Positions 9,638 through 21,366 of a stretch of DNA of 64,000 nucleotides are shown here, piece after piece. A program made the position numbers and the translations under genes. Origin of the DNA: Macrocystis pyrifera (lineage: Eukaryota; Sar; Phaeophyceae; Laminariales; Laminariaceae); contig JASSKH010000015.1 in NCBI GenBank assembly GCA_031763025.1, positions 868,001 through 932,000 of the forward strand, written 5' to 3'. Each line of letters opens with the position of its first letter. Within the stretch, counting starts at the first letter, position 1. A model generated the notes under the pieces. It was not told where the DNA came from and did not search any database. It saw nothing but the letters and a program-made list of their open reading frames with translations.

Positions 9638-11164
9638 TTAAGCAGTCAGTAGCTGCTTCTTGGCCCCGATGTTGATGGGCTCTCCGTCCAGCAAGAAAAG
9701 GAAGCCTGAAGTTGGCTTGCGGGTGTACACGAAGGCTGTAGTCGCCAGTGACTCTTGATCGTCCTGTGTCGATGTCGCAGATCCTATCCCAAGGTTTGCC
9801 CGTGGTTGTCTTTCCGCTATCGTGAGCGTGTAGACCTCCTTCAGCTGACGGTTGGTCTCTGTGTTCTCTGTTTTGGGCTCGGCTCGTGTGGAGGCGCGAA
9901 TCAGACACAGCCTTCGAGCAGCTGACACGACCCCTGGTGAAGCAGGCGGTGATGTCTCAGCTGATACTCCGGTGATGCCAGACGATGATGATCCAGCTGA
10001 TGATCCGGGGATGCCAGATGATGATGATCCAGCTGATGATCTGGTGATCCCAGATGATGTTGATCCAGTGATCCCAGAGGTGGATGCTCTGGTGATCCCA
10101 AACGCTGATGCTCCGATGATTCCGGACGATGATGATCCAGCTGATGATCCGGTGATCCCGGTTGATGCTGCTCCGGGGAAACAATGGCATCGTAATGTTT
10201 TGGTGGGGATTTTTGATCGCCCAGTTTTCCTCCTCCGAGGTCCGAAAAGGGTCTCTATTGGTGTAGGAAAAATCCACGCACGTGTCCGGGTGGTCTTCCC
10301 CCCGATGCCCTCTTGGCGTGCTTGCTGTCGAAGGTCTCCTTGACGCTTGGATTGTGTGCCGTACTGGCGGTCTCGTGATGCGGTGCATCCGGTGTGACTC
10401 CACCCAGGGTGGAAGAATCGACCCCGGGCAAAGCAGCAGATGCATTCCAGGGTGAAAAAGAAGATGTAGCTCCTGATTATCATGACGACACTCCAGCTTG
10501 TTGCGGCAGCGTTCCAGTCTCCGATGATGGCGTTCCGGTCCTTAATGAGGAATCTTTGGTCCTTGGTGATAGTGTTCCGGCCTCTGGCGAGGATACTCCA
10601 GCTCCCGTCGATGATGCTCCGGCTGTTGTTGTCGATGACTTGTCTCTTCTTCCAGAAGGTTGCTTGCGGACGGCTTCTCGTCGTCGTTAACGGTATGTGA
10701 TATTGCGCTCTGTACAGCAGAGGCGATGTGAGCGCCGTTGCTCTGCGGCGGGTAATGTTCCGAGTCATCGTGAGATGTGGTCTTGCGTACAGAACACCAC
10801 TTCTGCTCAGCTTCGTCTTGGATCCTGCCTTGATCTTGGAAGATTCCTTGTTGTACTTGTTGACAAGTTCTTGAAGAACCCGCAGACCATCCCCGCACGT
10901 ACCAGTCGAGTCTTCGTTCGTCCCGTCATAGTCAGCAGTTACCCTGTCAAGAGAACCCTGAGCTCCCGTGCCGGTCGTTTCTTCGGTTGGTCGGGGTTTC
11001 CCTCCGATCAGGCTTGCAATATCTCGGCGCGCGACGCTGAGCACTGCCTCCAGCCTCTTATGCCAATCGCGAAAATCCCCTGGCTTGCCGCCATCGGACT
11101 TCGTCAGTCCTTTGGTAGCATTGGCGAGGTTGCCGCTGTTGCCTTTGAAAGCCGAGTCCCCCAT
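9638..11164 (-). pseudogene. Gag-like protein of LTR copy A
   Basis: The start ATG at 11,164 opens the same N-terminus as the younger copy (MGDSAF, then KPGDFRDWHKRLEAVLSVAR). After about residue 120 this frame leaves the homologous one: the region matching the other copy's QKWCSVHKTTSHDDSE motif (here WCSVRKTTSHDDSEH near 10,790) sits in a different frame. The ORF of 508 codons is therefore a composite kept open by chance. The middle is a Ser/Gly/Ile-rich array of GITGSS-type units (10,080-9950) encoded by degenerate GATGATGATCC repeats. The C-terminus (near 9850-9640) is shared with copy B. Gag identity is inferred from the position in an LTR element. Confidence 0.55.
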
Positions 11165-11199
11165 GATGATGAGTAGTACTTGATTGGGTGGTCTTGTAT

Positions 11200-13265
11200 G
11201 ATACTACACCCAGTCTCTTGGAGTGGCTGCCGCACAATGCTCGGGGATCCCGAGGCGTTTAATTTTCCGTTTGTATGTATGATACAGCAGTCGACAGTAA
11301 TACTGCAGTAGTATCAGCAAGATACAGGTGATACAGCAGTACACGCGTTCTTTTTCGAAGATAGAAGGAGAGCTCCGTTAGCAGGCGGCGATGGTGGGGA
11401 GATGCTTTGCTATATAGCTTCTGCTCGTGAGTCACGAGCCTGACAAATCCACAGTAGTGGATGGCGCCTAGCAGTGCCCCTAATCTACTGGGATTGTTTC
11501 TGGGGTAGCTATTGAGATAGTGCCAAGTTATGTAAGTACTCGGCACGATACTACCGATACTTGAACTATTTCCCGGGACCTCCCGTCGATGATCACATAG
11601 GGAGGTCCCTTTTGGAAATTTGTAAGTCAGGACTCCTCTAACAAACGGTGGTACCGCCGGGAATCGCTTCTATTAATAATAGCGACGTCAGGATTCCTTT
11701 AACAGACGGTAGTACCATCGGGAATTGCTTCTAACAACAGAGAAGTCGGGGTTCCTATATCAGACGGTAGTGTATCGCCGGGAATTGCTCCTATACAACT
11801 AACTGCAGTTCGGATTGTCCGAGACTGACGATCCACGATGTGGACTACACTCGGCAGAGCTCCTTAACCCCAGCGGTGCTGTGGGTTGTGGCGAAGGTGC
11901 GTACAGCAGATATTTGATCGAGATTTTTGTATTTTCTAGGCTCCTCCGCGATGGATGGTCCTGTCAAAAAATGGTGAAGTCAGGGACTCCTTTGGCAGAC
12001 AGCTATCACGCTTGTCGGGAATTTGCTTCTACCCCGCTGTTGCTTATGTATGAACTACACCTAGCAGAGCTCCTAACCTCACCGTGCTGGGTTGTGTTGA
12101 AGTTGCCTTTGACGGCGTACAACACGCGACTCGACTTTGGGTCGAGATTAGGGAGTTCGCAATTCGTGTGAGAAATGCGGCAGGAGGTGAGACGTACACA
12201 CCCACCTCCAGCAACGCAGTGACGCTCGCTGGGTATATCGCACTGATGATACGAACCTAACAACTGCAATACATTAGGACAGCAGTTAGTTGTTAGGAGG
12301 CGCCCATCTATGTGGGACCCTCTGGATGCACGCAGTACAAAACTGATAGCGCTCACTTTTACGTTTGACGTTGGTGTCGTATTGTTGTATGATTGTAGGA
12401 TTACAGCGGTAAGAGTAGTAGCACCCAGGTACAGTAGGTAGCAGTACTGCTGTGTGATCAAGACACGAAATCAAATTGTCGTACGTATCCTCCTCGGAGA
12501 ACCTATTCAAAATAGTTATCGTTTCAACAGCCGTGTGGGGTCACAGACCTACGTAAAGTCTAGGGAGGACTGTCAAAAGAAAAAATCTCTCTGGCGACGA
12601 TGGCCCTATTTGAAATTTATCGAGGTTCAGCGCTCCTTTCAAATTGACAGATAGCAGAATGCTTATCGAGAGTGAACTTCTATACCGTTGTTGCTCAGAG
12701 TGTATGAGGCTTACGATCCACGAAATGGAATACGCTCAGCAGAGCTCCTAACCTTCAGGCGTGTTGGGTTGTGATGTGGAATTGCTTTGAACCAGCGTAC
12801 AACAGCAGTTACACTCGAGTTTTGCTCGAGGTTGTTGATCCTCGTCCATGAAAAAGACAAAGCGGAGCAGGTGAGATTGTCACAGCTCCTTACGCGGTGG
12901 TCCTCTGTGGGTGTCGCTATCGCAGTTACAACAAGTAGACTACAGCAGTATAGTGAACTATAGCAAAAGTGAACTACAGCAGTAGTAGAATGCCCTACGC
13001 AGGACTCTCTTAGCAATAGAAGCACGCGGTATCCGTAACGCGTGTCACTCACGTTTCAACGAAGCACGTAGACCTTCGATGCTTGGTTCCTCTCGTCGTA
13101 GAGGAAGCTTCCTTTTCGTACGTAGCAGCAGGTGTTTCTTGATCTTGAAAAAAAAATCAATCTTCCTCCTGCTGTATATAGCGAGAGCCAGTAGCAGTTC
13201 AGGGTGGGTCTTGGGCCACCGTTGCTATTAGCTTGCCGCGTTTACGCATTCCGAGGCTGATAACC
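11200..13265 (-). repeat. 5' leader region of LTR copy A with degenerate tandem repeats
   Basis: No gene is seen. The stretch 11,620-11,805 contains three units of about 65 bp (GTCAGGACTCCT...CGGGAATTGCTTCTA), and related units recur at 11,975-12,040 and in copy B at 27,470-27,910. This lies between the Gag start and the 5' LTR, so it corresponds to a very long (about 2 kb) leader of the element RNA. Confidence 0.5.
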
Positions 13266-14112
13266 TATTAGTTATGACGGTTGGCGTGTGTACCAGCTCG
13301 TAGCTGATGTGTACGCCTAGACTCGATTGCCGATGGCTGGTCAATACAGTCAAAATGTTCGAGGCAAACGTATAGCCACTTTTAGGTAGATTGTACGAGA
13401 AGCCTCAATAGAAGAGATGAAGATGGTGTGGTGACCCCAAGCCACAGTGTTGATTGATTTGCTCAGCGCGAAGCTGATGATGGTGAGCAAAAATAGAGTG
13501 AGCTTAAAGGGGAGGGGTGCGCGTGTACGCTCGCGGCTCGAAACAAAGGACGACCCTCATACTTCGTTCAAACAAATACAAAAATAGGGAAATACCTGTT
13601 GTTCTTCGTTCAAAATAAAAACAACACGGAGATCCCCCAGTTTTACTGAAAAAAACTATATATCTTGGGGTACGTACTCATGACCTTTGTTGTTACTTCA
13701 ATCAGAACAAAATACTCTGCTACTGGTCCCGGAGGGATACTGAAGATATTATCCTCTCTATGATTTACCTGTACCCGCGTGCTATATAATATGTCGCCGG
13801 CGTCCCCGGTGGCTTGGTAGGTGGTCCGCGTGCCTGTCAAGATCAATTTCGTGGGTTCAAGTCCCACCGAGTGCATGCTCATAGGGACTTTTTCTTGCAC
13901 AAAAAATTGATAAGCGGAAAGCGCGAAAGCGTGAGTTGGCTACATTCGATGAAAATCGACGAGCGGTGGGAATGCTGAACCCTATGCGCGACAAAAAATA
14001 AAGGCACGTACCGGGGGGGAGAATGGACGACACCTGTGACCACGGCTTGTCCAGAAGATCGTCGAGGGCAAAACCTCCTACGAGTGGGCTGGGAAGTAAA
14101 AGTGATGGATAA

Positions 14113-14149
<37 letters not shown>

Positions 14150-14392
14150 CTCCTGTAGATAATGTACCTACTACTTTATTGATACTTATTCTTTGTACGA
14201 GTGCACAGCAGTATATAGATATTGTTAGTGTAAAAAGGCACCTGCTGCTGTATACTGCTGTATTTAAATAAACTACAACCCACAGACTAGAAAACTGTCT
14301 GTTGCACCTAGAAATGCATAAATGTATACCAGATGACAGAAGTGTTATCGAGTAACGACCATGATGGCTACTGACAATTATCATCTCTAATA
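13266..14392 (-). repeat. Right (5') LTR of copy A, interrupted by a SINE
   Basis: It starts TATTAGTTATG and ends CTCTAATA, the same TATTA...TAATA termini as copy B. Without the SINE (13,799-14,140) the LTR is about 785 bp, close to the 810 bp of copy B. Confidence 0.8.
13799..14140 (+). mobile_element. tRNA-derived SINE, copy 1
   Basis: The head reads like a tRNA gene: GTCCCCGGTGGCTTGGTAGG (A-box region) and GTGGGTTCAAGTCCCAC (B box and T stem), with CCTGTCAAG at the anticodon loop position. A tRNA-unrelated body follows and ends in GTGATGGATAAAAA plus a (TA)n tail at 14,116-14,140. It interrupts an LTR that is continuous elsewhere. ATATGT flanks both sides (13,789-13,794 and 14,137-14,142), a possible target duplication blurred by the TA tail. 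RNA polymerase III would transcribe it. Confidence 0.8.
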
Positions 14393-14433
14393 CCTCCTCC
14401 CGTTAAGCATACACTTTTTTACTCTGCGTTACA

Positions 14434-14507
14434 TGCTAGATGGATTCTAACTTACGCAGAAACGTTTGTTGAAGGAAGGTACAGCGAGAAACGTCTGGTG
14501 AAGGTAA
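14434..14507. other. Short unassigned spacer
   Basis: This separates the truncated LTR-element tail from the first CACAGGTGGCCAC element. It contains a small direct repeat (GAAACGTTTGTTGAAGGAAGGT and GAAACGTCTGGTGAAGGTAA). Nothing else is seen. Confidence 0.4.
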
Positions 14508-15740
14508 CACAGGTGGCCACTTGGGTACGTTGCGGGACGTTGTGGCGAAGCCACAACCTTAGCACGTTTAGGCGACAGGAAAAACGTATACCGCAACGCT
14601 TGCGTAACGTAACAAATGCACCTCGATTGTGAGACGTCCTGTCGTGAACTTTTAGTTACATGTGACGGTGTCGTTAGGTTTGTGGATGTTCTTGCAACGA
14701 TTGTTTGAGATTTTTTTTTCTCCAACACCTATGACACATTTTTCGATTAATTGTATACTGCTTGTTGTTTGTATATATATGGTGTTATTATATGTATGAT
14801 ATATTGACGAACTATAACATGGAATATTGAACGAAGGAAATTTGGGGCTTGCGGAGAGGTAATGAATAGTTGGCATGATTGAGAAGAAGGAAGGGATTGG
14901 GAAGAGGGGCATGGAGTTGACAATGGGTGCAGTTAAACTGCGAGTTGCCGTCTACCAGGTATGTGTGTGCAATAATGATGTTTGCATTGTACAAGAGATG
15001 AGTTTTGCGTCGATCGCAATTGTTTATCAACATATTTTGTAGTGTTTATTTTTGGCAATTTTTCGTTTAGTGCAGAATAGACGGGGAATTCTTTTAAAAA
15101 TAAAATTAGTACAAACCATTCTTCTTCCCCGAACGTGGTATATATGCCGAAGTTTCACATGTTTTGCTTAATTCTAACGTACGTTTTGGGTGACCTTTGC
15201 GTGTAGAGCATATGTCGCATATGGTGTCGGTTTTGCGCAGTGCAAAACAACGAGGGAGACAAGCAAATGTATATATACAGGGAAAAACATCACATTGTTG
15301 ACCATACAACAAGAGTTGTCGTGAATTGGTGTAACATGTTGTTGTGGGCGCATGCACTGCACTACTGTAGTCTATGTTGTCTTCTCCAATTTCATTATAC
15401 TTCGTTTCGTGTAGATATCATTTTTCTCCATCAATTTTGGTATTTTTTCGTGTTTCGTTTTTTTTGCCCCGATTTCATGATTTTGCTTTGTTTTTGTCGT
15501 TTTTCATTTTGTGGTTTGTTTCTTCATTCGATTTCGATCTTTGTTGTGCTGTCATGCGTGTAACAAAAAACACAGCACCTTGACCCGGTACGTTTCCGAA
15601 CCTGAGTACATTGTGACGCGTGCATTCGATAATCCGGGGACGTTGTGAATGTTCACGTTAGGCAATGATTTGTGGCTCAAGGTGTTTTTGCTTAAGGTCC
15701 ACCAGAGTACGCTCTCAAGGTACTCCAGTGGCCACCTGTG
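14508..15740 (+). mobile_element. 1.2 kb terminal-inverted-repeat element, copy 1
   Basis: It begins CACAGGTGGCCACTTGGGTAC and ends GTACTCCAGTGGCCACCTGTG, a 13-bp perfect inverted terminal repeat with partial extension. The same element lies in inverted orientation at 16,316-17,567. Only short ORFs occur (such as 15,106-15,357 on the - strand), none with a recognisable transposase motif, so it is probably non-autonomous. Confidence 0.65.
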
Positions 15741-16315
15741 AAGTGAATGATGGCAGCATCGACACAGTCCACTGCGCACGTTGAAACGTGGCAAAGGTAC
15801 GTGAAGTTTTGCCACATCGACACAGTCCGGTACGTGAGTATATTAGAATACCAATCGGTGAACCGTTACATAAGGTTAGACAGTCAAGCGCGCAGATATA
15901 TAGAGAGGGGTAGGGTGGGCAGCCACCGCAGTGTCCCGGTAGTGTGGCCACGTATAGCCATACGACGAAGGACTGGTAGAATTCTCTGTTGAAAATGAGG
16001 TGGTGTGGTATAGGACGATGGTAGCTTTCAGTGGAATCTATGCCTGGCCGAAAGGGTAAACGTGTAGGTTATTGTCAAAGTGCAGACGTCGGCCTTCGAG
16101 AGGGACCCCCACCTCAGATGCAGGTGAGGCAGGAAAAAAACATATTTTTCGCAGGTGAGTATATATGCTCCGAGCGTGTGATACAGAAGCGCCGCTGGCA
16201 GTTGCAAGTGGTGACGAATGTATGAGGGTCAGGTCCGCCGCTCTTCTCAACACCGTCCAAGATCAGCACCGCGGGAACCAGAGGCGCTGCAACATGAGGC
16301 CGACGGCGATGGACG
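15741..16315. other. Spacer between the two inverted 1.2 kb elements
   Basis: No gene is recognised. It contains a direct repeat of CATCGACACAGTCC (15,758 and 15,818), and its right part (16,230-16,315) is a copy of the tandem unit found at 17,590-17,870 (CAGGTCCGCCGCTCTTC ... GCTGCAACAT). Confidence 0.4.
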
Positions 16316-17567
16316 CACAGGTGGCCACTGGAGTACCTTGAGAGCGTACTCTGGTCGACCTGAAGCAAAAACACCTTGAGCCACAAATCTCAAGGTCGAT
16401 CATTGCCTAACGTGAACATTCACAACGTCCCCGGATTGTCGAATGTACGCGTCACAATGTACTCAGGTTCGGAAACGTACCAGGTCAAGGTGCTGTGTTT
16501 TTGTTACACAGCTGACAGCACAACAAAAATCGAAATCGAATCAAGAAACAAACCACAAAAAGATAAACGACGAAAACAAAGCAAAATCATGAAATCGGGG
16601 CAAAAAAACGAAACACGAAAAAATACCAAAATTGATGGAGAAAACTGATATGTACACGAAAAAAAATACAATGAAATTGAAGACAACATAGACTAAGTGC
16701 AGTGCATAGGCCCACAGCAACACATGTTACACCAACTCACGACAACAAGTCTTGTTGTATGGTCAACACTGTCATGTTTTTTCCTGTATATATACATTTT
16801 CTGGTCTCCTCGCTGTTTTACACTGCACAAAACCGACATTATATGCGGCACATGCGCTACACGCAAAAGTCACCCAAAACGTACGTTAGAATTAAGCAAA
16901 ACATGTGAAACCTCGGCACATACAACGTTCGGTGAAGAAGAATGTTTTGTACTATTTTTCATAGTTCTAAAAATAATTCCGGGTCTGTTCTGCAATAAAC
17001 GAAAAGTTGCCAAAAATAACACTACAAAATATGTTGATAAAAAAATGCGATCGACGCAAAACTCACCTCTTGCACGATGCAAACATCATTATTGCACATA
17101 CATACATACCTGGTAGACGGCAACTCGCAGTTTAACTGCACCCATTGTCAACTTCATGCCCCTCTTCCCCATCCCTTCCTTCTTCTCAATCATGCCAACG
17201 ATTCAGTACCCCTCCGCAAGCCCCAAATTTCCTTTGTTCAATATTCCATGCTATATTTTCGTCAATATATTATACATACAACAACAACACAGTATCATAC
17301 ATTCAAACAACAAGCAGTATACAATTAATAACAAAAATGTGTCATGGGTGTTGGAGAAAATAAAACTCAAACAATCGATGCAAGAACATCCACAAACCTA
17401 ACGACGCCGTCACATGTAACTAAACGTTCACGACAGGACATCTCACAATCGGGGTGCATTTGTTACGTTACGCAAGCGTTGAGGTACACGTTTTTCCTGT
17501 CGCCGCAACGTGCTAAGGTTGCGGTTTCACCACAACATCCCGCAACGTACCCAAGTGGCCACCTGTG
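16316..17567 (-). mobile_element. 1.2 kb terminal-inverted-repeat element, copy 2 (inverted)
   Basis: It begins CACAGGTGGCCACTGGAGTAC and ends GTACCCAAGTGGCCACCTGTG, and its whole length is the reverse complement of copy 1 with scattered differences. Together with copy 1 it forms a long inverted repeat with a 575-bp spacer. No clear target duplication is visible. Confidence 0.65.
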
Positions 17568-17870
17568 CGGGGGAGGAACGCTGAAGAACGTCTGGACGAA
17601 AGTCAGGACCGCCGCTCTTCGTACCACCGTCCAAGGTGTGGTCGTCAGGGGACATCCGGGGGGGTTCATCCGAGGCGTACCAATAAGGGAAACACCGCGG
17701 AGAGGAGGGGCGCTGCAACATCGGTCCGACGGCGATGGATGGGAGAGGGATGCTGAAGAACGTCTGGACAAAGATCAGGACCGCCGCTCTTCTTACCACC
17801 GTCTGAGTGCAACACTAAGGAAAGGAGAGGAGGTGCAACATCGAGCCGACGGCGAGGTGCGGAGGTGGAA
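17568..17870 (+). repeat. Tandem repeat of about 160-bp units
   Basis: GAAGAACGTCTGGAC...GACCGCCGCTCTTC...ACCACCGTC...GCTGCAACATC...GACGGCGA recurs twice here and once more at 16,230-16,315. A long frame is open from 17,344 to 18,087 because of the repeat composition; I do not regard it as a gene. Confidence 0.55.
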
Positions 17871-18321
17871 GGCGCACGAGCTGCATCGATCCATGATCGT
17901 ATTGCCCGCAAGGCACCGTCGCTCATATGCGCAGGGCTGGGGGGGTGTCCGCGGAGGAAAGCGCACACGATGTCGCCGGGCTAGTACCGGAGTGCCGGCT
18001 TTGTGCCGACGATGGTTATGCGTCGGGCAGGGGAGGTGTTACAGCGACTGTCGTGACCAGCGCTATGGGGAGGATAATACGGCGTGAGACAACTGTCCTG
18101 ATCAAGGTCACGCGTCGGGGCTATTCGATAGGCAGAGGGCAAGCTTTGGTTAGCATCCTCTGGGCGGATCGTATAGGGGCAGGGAGGACCCCCGGTGTGG
18201 GAACGCCTTCGGTCTTGGGTACAGAGCCAGAGTCGCGGTTCCGGGACCACCCGGTGTTTACTAAACACCTAGTGAAGCAAAGAAAGTCAAAGCCATGTGA
18301 TCTGTGATACCTGCCCTATCG
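17871..18321. other. Unassigned sequence left of the solitary gypsy LTR
   Basis: A 126-codon frame (17,927-18,307, + strand) exists without a recognisable domain. Because it lies directly before an LTR copy it may be the 3' end of another decayed gypsy internal region. Confidence 0.3.
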
Positions 18322-18900
18322 AACCCCAGCCCCTTGGGCCCTTGCCTTGCCCGTCGTGCCCGTCATCGTGTCTGTGGTGCTTCGTTGACTGTTCACTCTG
18401 ACTGCTTGCAACTACCTCATTGCATCGATTCACTTTCTACGTGACCAGATCATTTCTGCACGATGGCACTCCCTCGAACTCTCAAACAACAGGTGAGCCG
18501 GTCTCAGAGATCTACCGAGTGCGGGCCCTTTTTAGGGTCTGAGAGCTGTACCCTGCTGTATCGCAGCACCGTGTCCGGAGCATTTTCGAGGTGCTGATTA
18601 TATATCGACCAAATTTTGTTGATTCTATATGGTGCTGATTATGTATCGACGAGGTTTTGGTGATTATATAGCACTACCTGCTAGACCACTAAGCCAGCTA
18701 CCTTCGCTGCGCCCCTTTGTCTGCCTCCCTGCAAACTTCAAGGGATAGCACCATGTCCAGAGCCCTTTCGAGGTACTGATTATTTATCGAAATTACTCCA
18801 CGAGCTCTAAAGCATATGTTATGTAGATTATATACCACAACCTGCGCTAGGTCACTCAGTCAGCGCTGACTGAGTGGTTTAGCTATGTAGTGCTATGTAA
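18322..18900 (+). repeat. Second gypsy LTR copy and internal duplication
   Basis: 18,330-18,560 matches the LTR at 6668-6920, sharing CTCAAACAACAGGTGAGCCGG and GAGAGCTGTACCCTGCTGTA. It is followed by a roughly 185-bp duplication: CACCGTGTCCGGAGC...TTTCGAGG (18,565) recurs as CACCATGTCCAGAGC...TTTCGAGG (18,749). No integrase or RT is attached, so it is a solo or truncated LTR. Confidence 0.6.
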
Positions 18901-20070
18901 TCAACACCAGGAAACCGTCCGAGGGATCCAATGGCGATAAAGGCCGCAACTTGCTTGTCCGGAATGTTGGCGATGCAGCCCGCGAGGCGTTTCGCGCCTT
19001 CATCTCTCTGACTGAGTAGTCTAGCAGGTAGTGCAATATAACCAAAACGGGGAAACGTGTCCTCTGTCCAAGGGGTCCATTGGCGATAACGGCTGCCACT
19101 TGCTTGTCCGGAATGTTAGCGATGCAGCGCGCGAGGCGTTTCGCGCCTTTATCCTTTACCATTTCTGATGCTCGCTCCAGCACGCATTTGCCGATCGGGA
19201 CACAATAATATCGCCACCCCTCCTTTGCCTGCAATGCGGACATCAGCCGCTTTTAAGGAGCGAATGCTCCTCCGTCGTCGGTGTGTGCTATTTCAGGGGT
19301 GGTGGGTGCTACGGTCTTGGCGGGGTTGACCACGATGCCGCTATCGTCTAGCTCTCGTCGGAGGAAGGTAAAGACTAACCGTGGTCGTGACCTCCAACAG
19401 GCCTGCAGAGACATCATGCACGTAAGCGAAAGTTTTCACTCCTTCTCCCTCGAGCTCCTCTCTGAAACACTTCAGCCCCGATCGCAACACGCCAGACAGA
19501 ACATTGCCGGCCCCATGGGGTTCCCCTGCTGGGCACCAGTAGAGCAAACGATTGTCGTGGTCTCCTCGGAGTCTACCCGAAAAAACGTCAGCTGGTCTTG
19601 CACCATAGCACTTGGTCATTAACGACGTGTAAGTGCTGGCACGCCATTAGCCACCTCCGCAAGCATCACCATTTTTTCAGGGTGTTAAAGGCGTTGGAGC
19701 AGTCGATGATAACGAGCCGTTGCTCGTCTCGCGTAGCGTTCGTGCCTGCCCCCAGACATACATACTCGGCTGACCTCCAACCTCGGTTGCCACTGTCGCA
19801 GGCTCTCTGGTGATGTTCCTCTCCCATGCCATGCGTACGCAAACCGGCGGAGACTTGGCCCCCAACGCGGAAAGGTCCGACGGCAAGAACAGCTACCAAA
19901 ATTCTGGCGGGAACGAAACCAGCTCGTCGACAATCCTCCACCGGAAGGTTGTCGACGATTCTCTTCCCAATGGCGGCGTTAATTATGGACTGCAGGCGCA
20001 CAAATCGTCGACCGTCGTTTGCGACGTTGAAGAGCATCTTCCGGGCGCCCGAGGGAGCGGGGAGCATTCC
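18893..20070 (-). pseudogene. Non-LTR-type reverse transcriptase remnant
   Basis: Read on the - strand from about 20,067: FVRLQSIINAAIGKRIVDNL and RAGFVPARI-type sequence, then LVIIDCSNAFNTL (first catalytic Asp motif, near 19,690), then in another frame CSTGAQQGNPMGPAMF (19,500-19,545), the GxxQGxPxGPxxF box of non-LTR reverse transcriptases, then TFAYVHDVSAGLLEV (near 19,420), where the usual YVDD has become YVHD. Coding is broken by frameshifts and stops and ends near 18,893 with a duplicated segment (18,895-19,010 repeated at 19,030-19,165). The endonuclease domain is not seen. Confidence 0.7.
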
Positions 20071-20520
20071 ATATTCTACGCTTGACTTGTGGGGTGGTTG
20101 ACGTAGGGAGTGTCCACAGATTCATATTGGAATCGTCAGGCATGTGCTACAACAAAAGCAACACACGCATTCACTGCACCTATGCTGACTTAGTGCTTGT
20201 TGTCCACATAATGCAACACGCACTGCAGTGATGTGCCGCTTGTCATACGCTGCTGGACCCGATGACGTCGAAGAGCACCTCAAAGGCGTATTCACCGTCC
20301 GGGCACCATGGGGAAGCATATCCACAGTCTACGCTTTATTTGTGGGGTGGGGTGGCAAAGGAGCATGCAAAGATTTATGCTGAAATCGTCTGGCTTGCTA
20401 CAAAAATAACGTGCACGCATTCAATACACCAATTTTATGCTGTCTGCTTTTCAGTGTTCAGTGCCCACGTACCGCGCATTGCGTACTGCAAGCTGTGCCG
20501 CTTATCATGTGCACTTGCAC
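20026..20520. repeat. Tandem duplication, about 240 bp per unit
   Basis: GACGTTGAAGAGCATCTTC...TCTACGCTTGACTTGTGGGGTGG...CACGCATTCA is followed by a diverged second copy starting at about 20,262 (GACGTCGAAGAGCACCTC...TCTACGCTTTATTTGTGGGGTGG...CACGCATTCA). The first unit overlaps the RT remnant, so part of the element was duplicated. Confidence 0.55.
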
Positions 20521-20970
20521 ACCCGCTGATCTTCCAGGTGAACCGCACATTAATGTCTATATATTACCGAGATCCCTCCCCGCCGTCACGCATTGCATTC
20601 ACCTGCACATTGTATTACATTTGAATGCAGTACCATAGGTAATTAGTCGGAGTGGTGCCACTGTACTATAGTGCCGGTATTGTTTGTGGCGCATATCGGC
20701 ACCAAAGAAGGGATGGATCACTATTTGTTTTCTATTAGTTTCCATCCCATCAATTTTCGTAGCCCTATGTCCAGCTCGCTTTCTTTCGTGAACTCAGATT
20801 CGGGTTCATGTTGCGGGCATTCCCCTCCTGTCGACTTAACGAAATCGAGGCCCACCGAGTTCTTGCGCAGAGAGCAGGTTTGCACAAAGCGCATATGCAG
20901 GTACAATCCGACGCGAGTCGACGAGGACAATGTAATGTGCTCATTTATTCTCGTGGTGAAATTTAAGGCG
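20521..20970. other. No gene seen
   Basis: Short frames occur on both strands without recognisable features. The stretch separates the RT remnant from a foldback element. Confidence 0.4.
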
Positions 20971-21240
20971 CGCAAGTGGGTCTTTTTTTTTTCTTGTGCA
21001 AAAACTTGGCTTGCAAAAAGCTTATAGCGTGTGTGCGCACAATTCGGGTTGACGAGGGAAGAAACTGCTTAGTTACTTTAGCGAAAAACATGAAGCTACG
21101 TTTCACGCCTTCATTTTATCGCGAGAATAATTCAGCAGTTTCTTTCCTCGTCAACTCACGCAGAATTGTTCGAACACGCGTTATGTAGGTGCCTTTTACA
21201 AGCCGTTTTTTTCACGAAAAAAAGGCCCACTCGGTGGGCC
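20971..21240. mobile_element. Foldback element of about 270 bp
   Basis: The left arm (AAGTGGGTCTTTTTTTTTTC, then CTTGGCTTGCAAAAAG, then GGGTTGACGAGGGAAGAAACTGC) is mirrored on the right (GCAGTTTCTTTCCTCGTCAACTC, CTTTTACAAGCCG, GAAAAAAAGGCCCACT). The arms are over 100 bp each with a short loop near 21,100. No ORF is supported, so it is non-autonomous. Confidence 0.65.
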
Positions 21241-21366
21241 TCGAACTCGTCATATACACTACCTGGTACATGATTTTTTTATTCAATTGCCTGCAAGCAA
21301 GTTGCAACTGCCATGTAGGCTCATCCAAGTGAAGGCTCATGATAACATATACTTGCTTTGCTGGAC

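Larger units (their letters stand above)
7120..14433 (-). mobile_element. Gag-only LTR retrotransposon, copy A, with nested insertions and a shared-LTR tandem tail
   Basis: This is the older relative of the element at 23,622-29,263. The left LTR (7120-7438) is truncated at its outer end. The internal region (7439-13,265) aligns in blocks with the younger copy but carries extra segments, notably about 7612-8340. The right LTR runs 13,266-14,392 and contains a SINE. To its right, 14,393-14,433 repeats the polypurine tract and next internal bases (CCTCCTCCCGTTAAGCATAC), meaning another element body once continued there: an LTR-internal-LTR-internal tandem, as formed by unequal recombination. No RT or integrase is recognisable. 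Confidence 0.75.

Noticed and set aside
9638..11164. A single intact 508-residue Gag in copy A
   Set aside because: Comparison with copy B shows the frame leaves the homologous one after about residue 120, so the long frame is a chance composite.
13799..13870. A functional tRNA gene
   Set aside because: The stems do not pair well enough, and the unit is followed by a shared body and tail in three copies, so it is a SINE head.
17344..18307. Two long + strand frames (247 and 126 codons)
   Set aside because: They cross from the end of an inverted element into tandem repeats and show no domain; the frame follows repeat composition.
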